Shown: piece by piece, positions 16,926 to 24,541 of the stretch
Position numbering within the stretch: the first letter of the stretch is position 1
Layout of the letters: each line of letters starts with the position of its first letter
IMG/VR virus record: IMGVR_UViG_3300037189_002295
Location: 1-38,926 of that record
Source of the DNA: a virus
Length of the DNA stretch: 38,926 nt
Direction: 5' to 3' (one strand)
Translations under genes and position numbers: made by a program
Notes under the pieces: generated by a model
The model's database searches: none
What the model was told of the DNA's origin: nothing
Seen by the model: only the letters and a program-made list of their open reading frames with translations

Positions 16926-17596
16926 GGGCTACCAATCCACGGCACGAACATCGCGCTCTCTCGACCACGGTCTTCCTGTGAGGCCAACTGAAACTGATAC
17001 TCATACTCAGCCTTGAGATCAGCCAGCCGACCCGTAACTTCCGGACGCTTCTGTGCGATGTAGTACGCGAGGCCAGCAACCAGAGCAGGCACGAACCTGA
17101 CCGGCACATCCATGTTGTCAGTGCCGCTAACGGCATCCTGCATACGGCGCATTCGCCAATAGATCAATGTATATGGAAGGTCAGGCACAGGCCACAGCGT
17201 GTATTGCGGGGCTATGGTTCGCTGCACATAGTTCTTCAGCGGACGCCCTGTGGTGAACTTATTGGGAATAGCCCCATAGTCACCAACACCCCAACGCTCA
17301 ATCACATAGTCAGAACCAGTGCCGGTGTTGTTCACCCGCACAATGGTTTCAATCATGTCGATGGTATCAGCCGGCAAGACATAGGTGGCTACACCGGGAG
17401 TGAGCAGTTGAGTCTGCTGGTCAACAGTCCAGAGGTTCAGGCCCCGGTTGGACCATTCAGCAGACATGATGTTGAGAGAGCGGCGGGCCGTGCGGAAGTC
17501 ATAGCCCGTCCGCATCTCAAGACCGGCACGCTCATACGACTCCTCGATGCAGTCAACAATGTCGAGGTTCCAGGTAGCTGTGCCAGACGTGGTCAT
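16922..17596 (-). CDS. Head-tail connector/adaptor-like protein (224 aa)
   Basis: The first part (WNLDIVDCIEESYERAGLEM, then YDFRTARRSLNIMSAEWSNR) is a helical signature of a widespread phage adaptor-like family. It is followed by beta segments (ATYVLPADTIDMIETIVRVN, YTLWPVPD, YTLIYWRMRRMQDA) and a helical C-terminus (FVPALVAGLAYYIAQKRPEV). The size fits portal-docking connector proteins. It overlaps the next gene by four bases. Probably works with the 211-residue adaptor at 15779-16414. Confidence 0.8.
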   Translation of the reverse strand: MTTSGTATWNLDIVDCIEESYERAGLEMRTGYDFRTARRSLNIMSAEWSNRGLNLWTVDQQTQLLTPGVATYVLPADTIDMIETIVRVNNTGTGSDYVIERWGVGDYGAIPNKFTTGRPLKNYVQRTIAPQYTLWPVPDLPYTLIYWRMRRMQDAVSGTDNMDVPVRFVPALVAGLAYYIAQKRPEVTGRLADLKAEYEYQFQLASQEDRGRESAMFVPWIGSP

Positions 17597-17597
17597 A

Positions 17598-17789
17598 TTA
17601 GCCCTTCCGGAGCTTGCTGAGGGTCACTGCAAGGCGAGCCTGTCTACCAGTAGCCCCAGGGGCCTTAGTGGCCTTCTGGAGCTTCCCCAGGGGGATTGGA
17701 GCGGTGCCCTTAGCCCCCAGCTTCTGACGCAGGGCACCGGGGTGCTTGATGGCGTCTTTGATCCAGTTCTTCGCCGCACCCTTAGCCAT
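17598..17789 (-). CDS. Small basic conserved phage protein (63 aa)
   Basis: A lysine/arginine-rich helix-forming product containing IKHPGALRQKLGAKGTAPIP and RQARLAVTLSKLRKG, a pattern common in short phage virion-operon proteins. Start ATG 17789 overlaps the previous stop in TAATGGCT, the same junction as at the two upstream genes. Function unknown. Confidence 0.68.
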   Translation of the reverse strand: MAKGAAKNWIKDAIKHPGALRQKLGAKGTAPIPLGKLQKATKAPGATGRQARLAVTLSKLRKG

Positions 17790-18100
17790 TAGACAATCTT
17801 TCCACGGGTCTTACCGCGACTGGCAATACCGCAGCCCTTCACCTTGCCGCCACCCTTGAGGCGACGGTCGGCGGTGTTGGGTGTGTAGAGGTTGTCACGC
17901 CCCTCCTTGGCCATAAGGTCTCTGCCCTGAGCCACATTCGGCCCAGTGCGGAAACGCTCCATAGCCTCGTAAGGAGGGGCTAGACTGATATCTTCCTCTC
18001 GCCGACCGGGGGCTGGGGGAGGCAGGGGAAGCGACTCACTCCTCCGCGCGGGAGGAACCCGACGAGGAGGACGCGGAGGCAGGGGAAGATCTTCAGCCAT
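17789..18100 (-). CDS. Proline/arginine-rich basic protein with shared C-terminal GCGIASRGKTRG motif (103 aa)
   Basis: Starts in TAATG at the end of the previous gene. The N-terminal third is Pro/Arg-rich and likely disordered (LPLPPRPPRRVPP). The C-terminal 20 residues, from KVKGCGIASRGKTRG, are nearly identical to those of the upstream gene. The unit looks like a truncated tandem copy. Possible minor virion or DNA-condensing protein; no known fold. Confidence 0.65.
   Translation of the reverse strand: MAEDLPLPPRPPRRVPPARRSESLPLPPPAPGRREEDISLAPPYEAMERFRTGPNVAQGRDLMAKEGRDNLYTPNTADRRLKGGGKVKGCGIASRGKTRGKIV
17792..17837 (-). repeat. Tandem copy of C-terminal motif coding sequence, copy 1
   Basis: Encodes the GCGIASRGKTRG tail of the 103-residue protein and closely matches 18103-18148 at nucleotide level. 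Confidence 0.75.
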
Positions 18101-18915
18101 TAGACCATACGCCCACGGGTCTTACCGCGACTGGCAATACCACAACCCCGGACAGCACCACCGCCAGCCATCTTCACAATGGAACCACCCTTCTTGTAGG
18201 CCTGTGCCTTACCGCCCTTCTTCATAGGCTCTGAGCTAGAAGGTTCAGGCCGCGAGTAGTTCTCCTGCATGATGCGATCCATTTCCATCGCATTTAGGCG
18301 ATCAGAATCACTCATACGCTGGGGTGCCGGGGCACGACGAGGCGCAGGGCGACGAACAGTTTCCGGGCGCTTGATGTCCGATGTCGAAGCGTAGTCTTCA
18401 GGCTCCGGGGCGGCGGGACGAGCAGCAGCGCGGCGCTCGGCGGCATCAAGGCGACCAGCCTCAAGCCCCATCATCCTCGCTGCATCTCGGCGGTTGCCTT
18501 CCTTCGCTGCCATACCGCGAGCAAGCCCAGCATTACCACCGGGGAGTTCGGCGGCGGCTGCTTCTGTTGGATTCATGGCCATACCAAGACCACCACCAAC
18601 AGCACCGAGGGCGCGAGAAGCTAGGGCGCGACCAACAGCAGCATCAGCGCCGGCCACTGACGCACTAGGCGCAGCCGGGATGCGGGTGGCACGGGCTGTA
18701 TCCATGGGGCGGCTGGCGCCTTCTGGAATAGCCGGGATGCGGGTAGCACCTTGGTTGCGAGCATAGCGGCGATTGCCTTCCATACCCTCTTCAACAACAG
18801 CAGCGCGCCGAGCAGCCTCAGCCCGCGCAGCCTCACGCATAGCCCGACCTTCACGGACGCGGCGCCCAGCTTCTTCAGCGGGGTCTACACCGGAACGACC
18901 AATATCATCAGCCAT
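18100..18915 (-). CDS. Alanine/arginine-rich basic protein with the shared C-terminal motif (271 aa)
   Basis: Rich in Ala, Arg, Glu and Met; the first 60 residues are a charged helix likely to coil (VREGRAMREAARAEAARRAA). Pro/Ala/Arg-rich linkers cover about 160-205. The end has two lysine/glycine segments (KKGGKAQAYKKGG, KMAGGGAV) and then GCGIASRGKTRGRMV. Start and stop are both in TAATGGCT junctions. The composition fits a nucleic-acid-binding or core virion protein; homology beyond the C-terminus is not apparent. Confidence 0.65.
   Translation of the reverse strand: MADDIGRSGVDPAEEAGRRVREGRAMREAARAEAARRAAVVEEGMEGNRRYARNQGATRIPAIPEGASRPMDTARATRIPAAPSASVAGADAAVGRALASRALGAVGGGLGMAMNPTEAAAAELPGGNAGLARGMAAKEGNRRDAARMMGLEAGRLDAAERRAAARPAAPEPEDYASTSDIKRPETVRRPAPRRAPAPQRMSDSDRLNAMEMDRIMQENYSRPEPSSSEPMKKGGKAQAYKKGGSIVKMAGGGAVRGCGIASRGKTRGRMV
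18103..18148 (-). repeat. Tandem copy of C-terminal motif coding sequence, copy 2
   Basis: Matches 17792-17837; a more diverged third copy ends the gene at 18915-19259 (GKTKGRMV). Confidence 0.75.
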
Positions 18916-19259
18916 TACACCATCCTCCCCTTGGTCTTGCCATTGCTCTCAACACCGCCGCCCTTAGCCATCTTCGCAGTGCCGCCCTTCTTCAGGCCCT
19001 TCATGCTCTGCTGCTCATCATGCTTCTTGTCGGCCGGGGACTTCTCCCACTGCGTCATCGACATGCCGCGCTTAGCCGCCAGCTTCTTGTCTTCGCGCTC
19101 ATCCTTGGCAGAGCCTTCAAATGCCTTGCCGCCAGCCTTCATGCCGCCGGGACGCTTGGCACGATCAATGAAGTCAGGAACCGACGGAGCGCCTGTGGCA
19201 CCAACGCGAGCGGTCTGCGGAGCAATCCCCAACGGGGACTTCTTAGGGCGAGTCATCAT
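18915..19259 (-). CDS. Lysine/glycine-rich basic protein, first of the tandem family (114 aa)
   Basis: The frame opens at 19265, but AAGGAG lies only one base before that ATG and seven before ATG 19259, so the latter is preferred ([14 protein letters not shown]). Middle part is charged ([31 protein letters not shown]). The end [13 protein letters not shown] then GKTKGRMV is the shared family tail. It is transcribed right after the lysin gene. Role unknown; probably a minor virion protein. Confidence 0.65.
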   Translation of the reverse strand: MMTRPKKSPLGIAPQTARVGATGAPSVPDFIDRAKRPGGMKAGGKAFEGSAKDEREDKKLAAKRGMSMTQWEKSPADKKHDEQQSMKGLKKGGTAKMAKGGGVESNGKTKGRMV

Positions 19260-19315
19260 AACCATTCTCCTTAAGGATCAATCTCTTGGCTGGCTGGGAA
19301 AGGAGTTGTCATTTC

Positions 19316-19828
19316 TTATCCCATCATCTGTTGAGCGGCAAACTCACAATCAGTCACTCGGCGCAGCCACCCCTTACCGAAGTCAGGGAACCCCTTAAGG
19401 CCGCGATAGAAGCTACTACGGGCTGCATTATAGTCAGACACCATTGTAGATGCTTTGCTTTCTTTGGCAGCCTTTATGGTGACAGGACCGATAGACCCAT
19501 CCCGCTCAACGCCACAGACGCCTTGCAAGATCTTGATGGCACGCCCCGGACCTGCATTGACCGCAAAGTCAAACACAGCCAAGTCTAAGCCAGATGGTAA
19601 CTCATCACACTTACAAACATCCCAGTACATACTCCGGTAGATGTTTGACAACTGTTGGTTTGTAATGTTCTTGAGTTCGTCCTTTGTGACCGGACGCTTC
19701 ATGTACTTAGTGAATGTGCCGATGGTAATGCCCTTCATTGTGGCACCACCTGGATCACGCGGATCATCACTCCATCCACCCTCATGCTCAAGGGTAAAAC
19801 CCAGAGAGTTGGCGAAGTTGTACTTCAT
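19316..19828 (-). CDS. Endolysin: glycoside hydrolase 108 muramidase with PG-binding-3 C-terminus (170 aa)
   Basis: Residues 9-35 carry the GH108 signature around LEHEGGWSDDPRDPGGATM; E16 is the probable catalytic acid. YWDVCKCDELPSGLDLAVFD and FAVNAGPGRAIKILQ continue the catalytic fold, and from about residue 108 (VERDGSIGPVTIKAA) the sequence matches the PG-binding-3 domain that normally follows GH108. Length (170) is usual. It should cut the glycan strands of peptidoglycan at the end of infection. No signal peptide is present, so export depends on the holins. ATG overlaps the holin stop by four bases (ATGA), tying its translation to the holin. Confidence 0.92.
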   Translation of the reverse strand: MKYNFANSLGFTLEHEGGWSDDPRDPGGATMKGITIGTFTKYMKRPVTKDELKNITNQQLSNIYRSMYWDVCKCDELPSGLDLAVFDFAVNAGPGRAIKILQGVCGVERDGSIGPVTIKAAKESKASTMVSDYNAARSSFYRGLKGFPDFGKGWLRRVTDCEFAAQQMMG

Positions 19829-20223
19829 GGGGTTCTACTTGAAATGGCGCCGACCACCTGAGGAACAATCTTCTCAGCAGTACGGCCAATCACATAGCCA
19901 CCAAGGCCAAGCTGCACGATGTCCCAGAGCTTCAGAACCTCTGGTTCAGACAGGTTGGGTGACGACCAACCAAGCCAGCGTGCCACGATCAACGCGCCGA
20001 ATGTCAGCATGAGGATGGGACGCCAACAGGCTGCAAGCCAATGTTCGCTCTGGGCTTCTGTCTTAACGATGTCAGCAGCAGCAGCATTCACAGCACCCTG
20101 CTGTGCCAGCAATGCCAGGGTCATTTGCTGCTGAGCGGCAGCGGCCTGGGCTGGGTCTGGAAACAACCGCTTAAACACGTCATCGAAGATGGGAAGTAGT
20201 GCAGGTAGCAAAGCCGCTAACAT
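19825..20223 (-). CDS. Holin of the 3TM gene-transfer-release type (132 aa)
   Basis: The N-terminus MLAALLPALLPIFDDVFKRL is amphipathic or hydrophobic, followed by an Ala/Gln-rich helix, a clear membrane segment (about 68-85: RPILMLTFGALIVARWLGW) and a third hydrophobic stretch (LGLGGYVIGRTAEKI). The pattern and WRP entry match the GTA-holin-3TM family. It would form membrane lesions that release the lysin. Overlaps both neighbours: seven bases with the small holin and four with the lysin. Confidence 0.85.
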   Translation of the reverse strand: MLAALLPALLPIFDDVFKRLFPDPAQAAAAQQQMTLALLAQQGAVNAAAADIVKTEAQSEHWLAACWRPILMLTFGALIVARWLGWSSPNLSEPEVLKLWDIVQLGLGGYVIGRTAEKIVPQVVGAISSRTP

Positions 20224-20423
20224 TGATCTTTCCCCTTCTTTCTCTTGGAGAGGAAGGACTGGACCGTCTTGGACTCAAAGATCCTGATAGATGTCCAGAT
20301 TATGGTGAAGAGAGCAGCCACTTCTGGTAGCCAACCCGCTAACGCACCAACAACAGTGCCTGCTGATGCCACGTCAATCGTGTGCTTGAAGCCTTCACTA
20401 ACGTGATCAACAGTGTCAGTCAT
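20217..20423 (-). CDS. Small holin-like membrane protein (68 aa)
   Basis: Polar N-terminus (MTDTVDHVSEGFKHTIDVAS), a hydrophobic core at about 22-50 (TVVGALAGWLPEVAALFTII then WTSIRIFES), and a strongly basic C-terminus (SKRKKGKDQC). This is the layout of small phage holins with one or two membrane passes and a charged cytoplasmic tail. It is the first gene of a three-gene overlapping lysis module. Two holin-like genes side by side may set lysis timing together, or one may modulate the other. Confidence 0.75.
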   Translation of the reverse strand: MTDTVDHVSEGFKHTIDVASAGTVVGALAGWLPEVAALFTIIWTSIRIFESKTVQSFLSKRKKGKDQC

Positions 20424-20439
20424 TGATTCTGACCTATGG

Positions 20440-20688
20440 TTAGCATTTCCACGCTTTCCTTGCGAGGCGAAGGCGACTCTTGGGATCTTTCGCTGCCTCA
20501 GGCCACATCTTCATTTGGCCTTTTGATCGAGCGCAGAAGCTATCCTTACGAGGCCCACCCTCAGGCTGAGGTGCTTTGAGGCCGGGCTTGCCTGGATTGG
20601 CGGAATTATAGGATGCCCGGCCGGCTGCGTTCAGCCCCCCTTTAGGGTTCTTACCTTCCTTACGCTGCCAAGCTGGAGTCTTAGCCAT
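20440..20688 (-). CDS. Small conserved phage protein, DUF6321-like (82 aa)
   Basis: MAKTPAWQRKEGKNPKGGLN and AAGRASYNSANPGKPGLKAP followed by KDSFCARSKGQ are characteristic of a short basic family widespread in phages (I recall it as DUF6321). It has no membrane segment and is lysine/glycine/proline-rich. It is usually encoded among virion genes; particle association is assumed, function unknown. Confidence 0.8.
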   Translation of the reverse strand: MAKTPAWQRKEGKNPKGGLNAAGRASYNSANPGKPGLKAPQPEGGPRKDSFCARSKGQMKMWPEAAKDPKSRLRLARKAWKC

Positions 20689-20728
20689 TAGCAGTTCTTC
20701 TCATCAACTGGTGAGATGGTGGTCATGG

Positions 20729-22684
20729 CTACTGAATCATCAACGGCAAAACTGCGGAAGCCGCACCCTGTGCCAGATAACTATATCCCAAGGACGTTGG
20801 GTGCGTGCCATCACCGTACAGCGTTGTGTTGGCTGCGCTAGCACCCATAATTGGGTCTGACGCACCATCCCACAGCGCGCCAGCGATGCTGGCCCAGTTG
20901 GCGACAACTAGCGCATTAAAGGCCAGCCGCTCAGTATTTTGAGCGCCAGACATGCCATTGCGAGGCAAGATGGTTGCAGCGACGATTACGACGTTACTGC
21001 CAAGACTGCGAATGTAAGAACAGTAAGATTGGTACATGGTCCACAATGCTGCTCCGGTGGTGCCATTAGACACAATGTCATTTGTGCCGATGGCAGGAAC
21101 CACGATGAACTTCCGCGCCGTTGAGAGATACACCGAAGGCCAGATGGTGGCCTGATTGGTCTGCCGCGCAGCAAGTGTGGTGCCGTGCGTGCCAATGTTT
21201 CTAATTTCTACCGAACGACTGGCGTACAATGGCCTTTCAAAGAACGTTCGGTTTTGGTTGTACGTGCTGCCGGTGCCATGCGTGATGCTGTCACCATCAG
21301 CAACGACAACATAATCCGCCCGCTGTGGTGGGATGTTTGTCACCACAGCCAGAGACCCACGAGCGCGCGTTTGGTCAGTCGCGATCATGGTTTTGTTGTA
21401 AAGCAGCAGCGCGGTAATGTCCATTTGACAGTGCTGCGCTGTGCCGTCGCCGCCGACAGTGAAGCCCGTATAGTTGGTGCTACCGCCTGCCAAAAAGCCA
21501 GTTGCGTCACTGCGGTTATTGCACCACGTCGTAATGACTTGCGACGAGTTGGTGATCCAACCAAAAACGGCAGGCGACGACGAACCACACATCGCAGTCG
21601 AGTTGCCGCTGATTCCCATAGTCGCCTGAACATTGGTTGTGCTGTTGCTGCAAAAAATGCGGAACGTGCTGGACAAGCTAACCGGCCCCTGAGCGGCCAT
21701 CGTAGGGCGGGCTTGACCAGCACACCAGATGGACAGGCTGCGGTTACCAATGGTGCCGGTCGCGCACGTCATGAAATAGTCATAAATCGGGCTATCAGGG
21801 GAAGACGAGTAGAACGTGACTGCCGGGATGCCCTGGACAAAGTTGATCCCGATAGCGGGGCGGCTTACTGCTGTGATGGCAACACCAGCAAATGTAGCGA
21901 CAGCAGAGACCACATATGTCCCGGTGCTGCCGGTGGTGCCGGATGCCTGTGACACGATGGTCAAGCCAGACGGGACGCCGATGCCAGATAAGTAAGAACC
22001 GGGTATCAACGCACCAGAAGCAACCGCTGACACAGTCAGTGTTGTTGTGCCAGCCATTGTTCCGGTGACAGATGCCACCGCACCAGCCGTGACATTGTTG
22101 GCGCTGCCACTCTGGTCGTACCAGATATCCACCGCGCCCGTGGTGCCAGCAATGAACGCAGCAACGGCGTTCCAATCTAAAACTTCAACGATACCACCAG
22201 CCATCGCCAACTTAACGAAGCCAACATCAAGTGTGGTGTTATCGCTGGAGCGAAATACGCGAAGACAGTTACTTGTATAAGCCGAAGCCAGCTTCACTGT
22301 GCCGAACGCACCGATCAGCGAAGTGGTACCCAGTACGTCAATAGGCTTGGCTGCGTCTAGATTGACCGACCCGGCACCAAGCACCTGTGGCGCCCAACGG
22401 GCGGCGTTGGCGCCAACCGCGACGGCAGACCATAGGCGCGGCGAGGCCGACGACAAATAGAAATCGCCAACCTGAGCTTGCCGGGTTGTATCAAACGAAG
22501 CCCCTGGTGGCAGGAAAGGACGCTGCACATCTTCACGGGTTGCCAACTGCTGCGGAACGGTTCCGTTATTATAAACGGATACGGTGTTAAACACCGCATC
22601 ACCAGTGGCAGAGCCTGTTCCCCCCATGCTGACGGGCACTGGAACGGTAGGTACGGTTACGCCGCCACCCGATGTACCGCTCAT
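20729..22684 (-). CDS. GDSL/SGNH hydrolase fused to an arabinofuranosidase-like beta-sandwich (651 aa), tail-associated
   Basis: Residues about 1-100 are a Gly/Val/Thr-rich fibre-like N-terminus. Residues about 113-450 resemble the catalytic-type beta-sandwich of alpha-L-arabinofuranosidase B (PIDVLGTTSLIGAFGTVKLA, RVFRSSDNTTLDVGFV, WYDQSGSANN at 188-197), widely used as a carbohydrate module in phage spikes. From about 456 comes an SGNH hydrolase: block I DGDSITHG with S466, NIGTHG near 496, GTND at 533-536, and DGTHP with D625 and H628 as the rest of the triad. It probably deacetylates or de-esterifies host surface glycan. Residues about 200-275 look inserted just after WYDQSG. The gene lies upstream of the lysis module, but nothing links it to lysis. 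Confidence 0.85.
   Translation of the reverse strand: MSGTSGGGVTVPTVPVPVSMGGTGSATGDAVFNTVSVYNNGTVPQQLATREDVQRPFLPPGASFDTTRQAQVGDFYLSSASPRLWSAVAVGANAARWAPQVLGAGSVNLDAAKPIDVLGTTSLIGAFGTVKLASAYTSNCLRVFRSSDNTTLDVGFVKLAMAGGIVEVLDWNAVAAFIAGTTGAVDIWYDQSGSANNVTAGAVASVTGTMAGTTTLTVSAVASGALIPGSYLSGIGVPSGLTIVSQASGTTGSTGTYVVSAVATFAGVAITAVSRPAIGINFVQGIPAVTFYSSSPDSPIYDYFMTCATGTIGNRSLSIWCAGQARPTMAAQGPVSLSSTFRIFCSNSTTNVQATMGISGNSTAMCGSSSPAVFGWITNSSQVITTWCNNRSDATGFLAGGSTNYTGFTVGGDGTAQHCQMDITALLLYNKTMIATDQTRARGSLAVVTNIPPQRADYVVVADGDSITHGTGSTYNQNRTFFERPLYASRSVEIRNIGTHGTTLAARQTNQATIWPSVYLSTARKFIVVPAIGTNDIVSNGTTGAALWTMYQSYCSYIRSLGSNVVIVAATILPRNGMSGAQNTERLAFNALVVANWASIAGALWDGASDPIMGASAANTTLYGDGTHPTSLGYSYLAQGAASAVLPLMIQ
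21860..22087 (-). other. Inserted Gly/Thr/Ser-rich beta module in the GDSL protein
   Basis: Encodes about residues 200-275 (TGTMAGTTTLTVSAV, then SYLSGIGV, GTTGSTGTYVVS and VAITAV). It separates WYDQSGSANN from the RPAIGINFVQGIPAVTF strand that normally follows closely. The order of motifs parallels the insert at 9995-10222. Confidence 0.55.
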
Positions 22685-22685
22685 A

Positions 22686-23021
22686 TCAACCCATCCTGCC
22701 GGCTTGGATTACAGTGGTTGTCACCGTTCCAGACACAGAAGCAACATTTGTCCTCACCGCCCTAACCGGGAAGGCGATGTTTCCAGTGCTGTTGGCAGAC
22801 AAAGAAGCCAGCGTTGCATGGCTAAACCAAACGCCAGCACTGTTATACAAAGCCGGGGTGGCAAACGAAGCTGGATTATCCATGCTGAACTGAACAGTGT
22901 ATGTGCCAGTGCCGCTAATGGAGACACCAATAGACACATTAAACGGGTTTGTCTTTGTATCCAGCAACATTGGGTTAGATAACCCAGTCGCCGTCTGTGA
23001 GTATGTGATTGGCCGGGCCAC
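22686..23021 (-). CDS. Conserved beta-rich phage protein (111 aa)
   Basis: MARPITYSQTATGLSNPMLL, NPFNVSIGVSISGTGTYTVQ, FSMDNPASF, VWFSHATLASLSANSTG and PVRAVRTNVASVSGTVTTTV make a regular beta pattern recognisable as a small conserved family in phage structural operons. Start ATG 23021 has AAAGGAAAAGG upstream. Probably a particle-surface or tail component; function unknown. Confidence 0.72.
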   Translation of the reverse strand: MARPITYSQTATGLSNPMLLDTKTNPFNVSIGVSISGTGTYTVQFSMDNPASFATPALYNSAGVWFSHATLASLSANSTGNIAFPVRAVRTNVASVSGTVTTTVIQAGRMG

Positions 23022-23040
23022 GTTGAATCCTTTTCCTTTG

Positions 23041-23082
23041 TTTCAAAAGGAGGTTCAGGTCAGCATTTGTTTAACCTGAACC
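23041..23082 (-). terminator. Intergenic hairpin, probable weak terminator
   Basis: GGTTCAGGT pairs perfectly with ACCTGAACC (23074-23082 with 23052-23060), loop 13 bases, followed in the minus direction by TCCTTTTG. The T tract is modest, so partial termination between the 157-aa and 111-aa genes is likely. Confidence 0.55.
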
Positions 23083-23099
23083 ACCAAGCCTACTAAGGA

Positions 23100-23573
23100 T
23101 CAGACGGCGTACTGAATGGCCAGCGTAGCGGCACCTGTGGCCGAGAGGGCGCCTGTCTGAGCAATCGTCAGATACAGAGTGCCAGGGAAGCTCAGGAGGC
23201 CAGCAACAGCGGTGGCGGCCAGAGTAAGGGGGTAAACACCAGCGGCCTTGATGCTGGTGGCAGCCACGTACTGAGCAGCATCAGCAGTAGAAACGTTACC
23301 CAGAGCGATAGTGACATCCGTAGCGGCACCAAAGGCTGTGGTGGTGTAAACGATGATGCCCGTGATGCGGGCGCCAGTCGGAACCGTCACCGCCAACTGC
23401 GCCTTGGCTGCGGAAGCAGTGACAGACAGGGTCTGCGTCTGGCTTGCCGAAACATTCGCAATCGGGGAGTTGTTGGTGTTGTTGCCCGCAGTGCCGGGGC
23501 TGCTGTTGTAGTAGGAGCCGATGCGGAAGCCGTTGTTCGAGTATACGGGGCCGCTGAACTGTGTGTTCGCCAT
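23100..23573 (-). CDS. Beta-rich phage structural protein (157 aa)
   Basis: The frame opens at 23588, but AGAGG lies five bases before ATG 23573, giving MANTQFSGPVYSNNGFRIG, a usual start for phage head or tail surface proteins. The remainder alternates Ala/Thr/Val strands (LSVTASAAKAQLAVTVPTGA, ITGIIVYTTTAFGAATDV). It lies two genes after the capsid gene with an HNH gene between. A capsid decoration or fibre role is plausible; no enzyme residues. Confidence 0.72.
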   Translation of the reverse strand: MANTQFSGPVYSNNGFRIGSYYNSSPGTAGNNTNNSPIANVSASQTQTLSVTASAAKAQLAVTVPTGARITGIIVYTTTAFGAATDVTIALGNVSTADAAQYVAATSIKAAGVYPLTLAATAVAGLLSFPGTLYLTIAQTGALSATGAATLAIQYAV

Positions 23574-23640
23574 GGGAACCTCTTGCACGACTTAGGGCCA
23601 TACTGTCTTCGTGCGCGTCTGCCGGGACAGTCAATATGGC

Positions 23641-23676
23641 CGGGAACCCCGGTATTGAATGATGATACAATACGGG
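23641..23676. other. Two mutually exclusive hairpins after the HNH gene
   Basis: CCGGG-AAC-CCCGG and CCC(G)GTATTG...CAATACGGG share bases around 23647-23652, so only one can form at a time. Neither is followed by a strong T tract. It lies in the 125-base gap between the HNH stop and the next gene. Confidence 0.4.
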
Positions 23677-23698
23677 TGACGTGAATGGAAGCTTGTAT

Positions 23699-24358
23699 TT
23701 AGGTAACGAAGTTGTCTGAGTAGATCCTGGGACGGCGGTTATTTTCAACTTTAGGCAACGGCCTGAGGTTCCAAGGGACATGTAGACCACTAACCACTCT
23801 GCCTTGCAGGGGGACAATGTGATCGACCTCATAAGGGATGCCAGTCTCCTCTGACAGGCGCCTTGCTTCAGCGTACACAGCCCTGATCTGACGATGATGC
23901 TCTTTTGTTAGCCATAATGGAGTAGCTTTAAGGACAGCAGCACGACGCTTGGCCTTATAGCTGGTCACAAGAGATGGGTTTTTGAGAACAAACTCGCGAT
24001 CCATCTGACGTTTACGCTCAGGGTTCTTCTTTACCCACTCTTTGGTGCGCTTGCGTGCAGCATCTTGAACGTCGGGACGAGAGTGATAGCATTTTAGCTT
24101 TTCACGATAATACTCAGGATTGCTGTCGCGCCACTCTTGAGCTTTGACTTTGTATGTGTCTGAGTTTTGAATGTAGTGAACGTGCGCCCAAACTTTCTTG
24201 GCTGCTGGACAGAAGCCTTCCCCGCAGTTGTTAGAGTCTGGAGAGCGCCGACCAGCCGTTGGATCTCCGTGCCGCTTAAGGCGAAGCCTATGAGCATTGC
24301 ACATGCCATTGCGATATGGCGGCTTTTCACATCCTGGGATGCAGCATATAATGGACAT
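23699..24358 (-). CDS. Free-standing HNH homing endonuclease (219 aa)
   Basis: Starts are possible at 24364 and 24358; AGGTGA is six bases before the second, so MSIICCIPGCEK is chosen. N-terminal cysteines and a histidine (C-IPGC, MCNAH, residues 5-23) form a probable zinc finger, followed by a long basic helical region (RKRTKEWVKKNPERKRQMDR). The C-terminal HNH motif is VDHIVPLQG (D179, H180), then LHVPWNLRPL (N197) and N206. It should nick or cut DNA at a site in related phages lacking the gene. It stands alone between the capsid gene and a virion gene, each side isolated by hairpins, as expected of a recent homing insertion. Confidence 0.85.
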   Translation of the reverse strand: MSIICCIPGCEKPPYRNGMCNAHRLRLKRHGDPTAGRRSPDSNNCGEGFCPAAKKVWAHVHYIQNSDTYKVKAQEWRDSNPEYYREKLKCYHSRPDVQDAARKRTKEWVKKNPERKRQMDREFVLKNPSLVTSYKAKRRAAVLKATPLWLTKEHHRQIRAVYAEARRLSEETGIPYEVDHIVPLQGRVVSGLHVPWNLRPLPKVENNRRPRIYSDNFVT

Positions 24359-24392
24359 AGTCATTCACCTATTGATGTAGGTTGATGATCAG

Positions 24393-24426
24393 AAGCCCAG
24401 GCAGCGTTGATGCGTTGCTTGGGCTT
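24393..24426. other. Long stable hairpin between capsid gene and HNH gene
   Basis: A 14-bp stem (AAGCCCAGGCAGCG with CGTTGCTTGGGCTT, two G-T pairs) closes a short loop. There is no T tract after it in the minus direction. It precedes the HNH gene start by about 35 bases and may limit its expression, form an RNA-processing site or mark a homing-insertion edge. Confidence 0.55.
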
Positions 24427-24471
24427 TGTCGTTTGTAGCGCCTGTTAGTTTAACCAGCAATAGACCTGCAT

Positions 24472-24504
24472 CACAAAAGAAATGGGGCGCCGAAGCGCCC
24501 CATT
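24472..24504 (-). terminator. Strong terminator after the major capsid gene
   Basis: A perfect 10-bp stem AATGGGGCGC/GCGCCCCATT with a four-base loop (TTCG on the transcribed strand) is followed by TCTTTTGTG. It begins 37 bases after the capsid gene stop and should end most head-gene transcripts. Confidence 0.88.
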
Positions 24505-24541
24505 AAGCAACCACACTTTGTAGTTGTGAGTCCCTTTGGAG

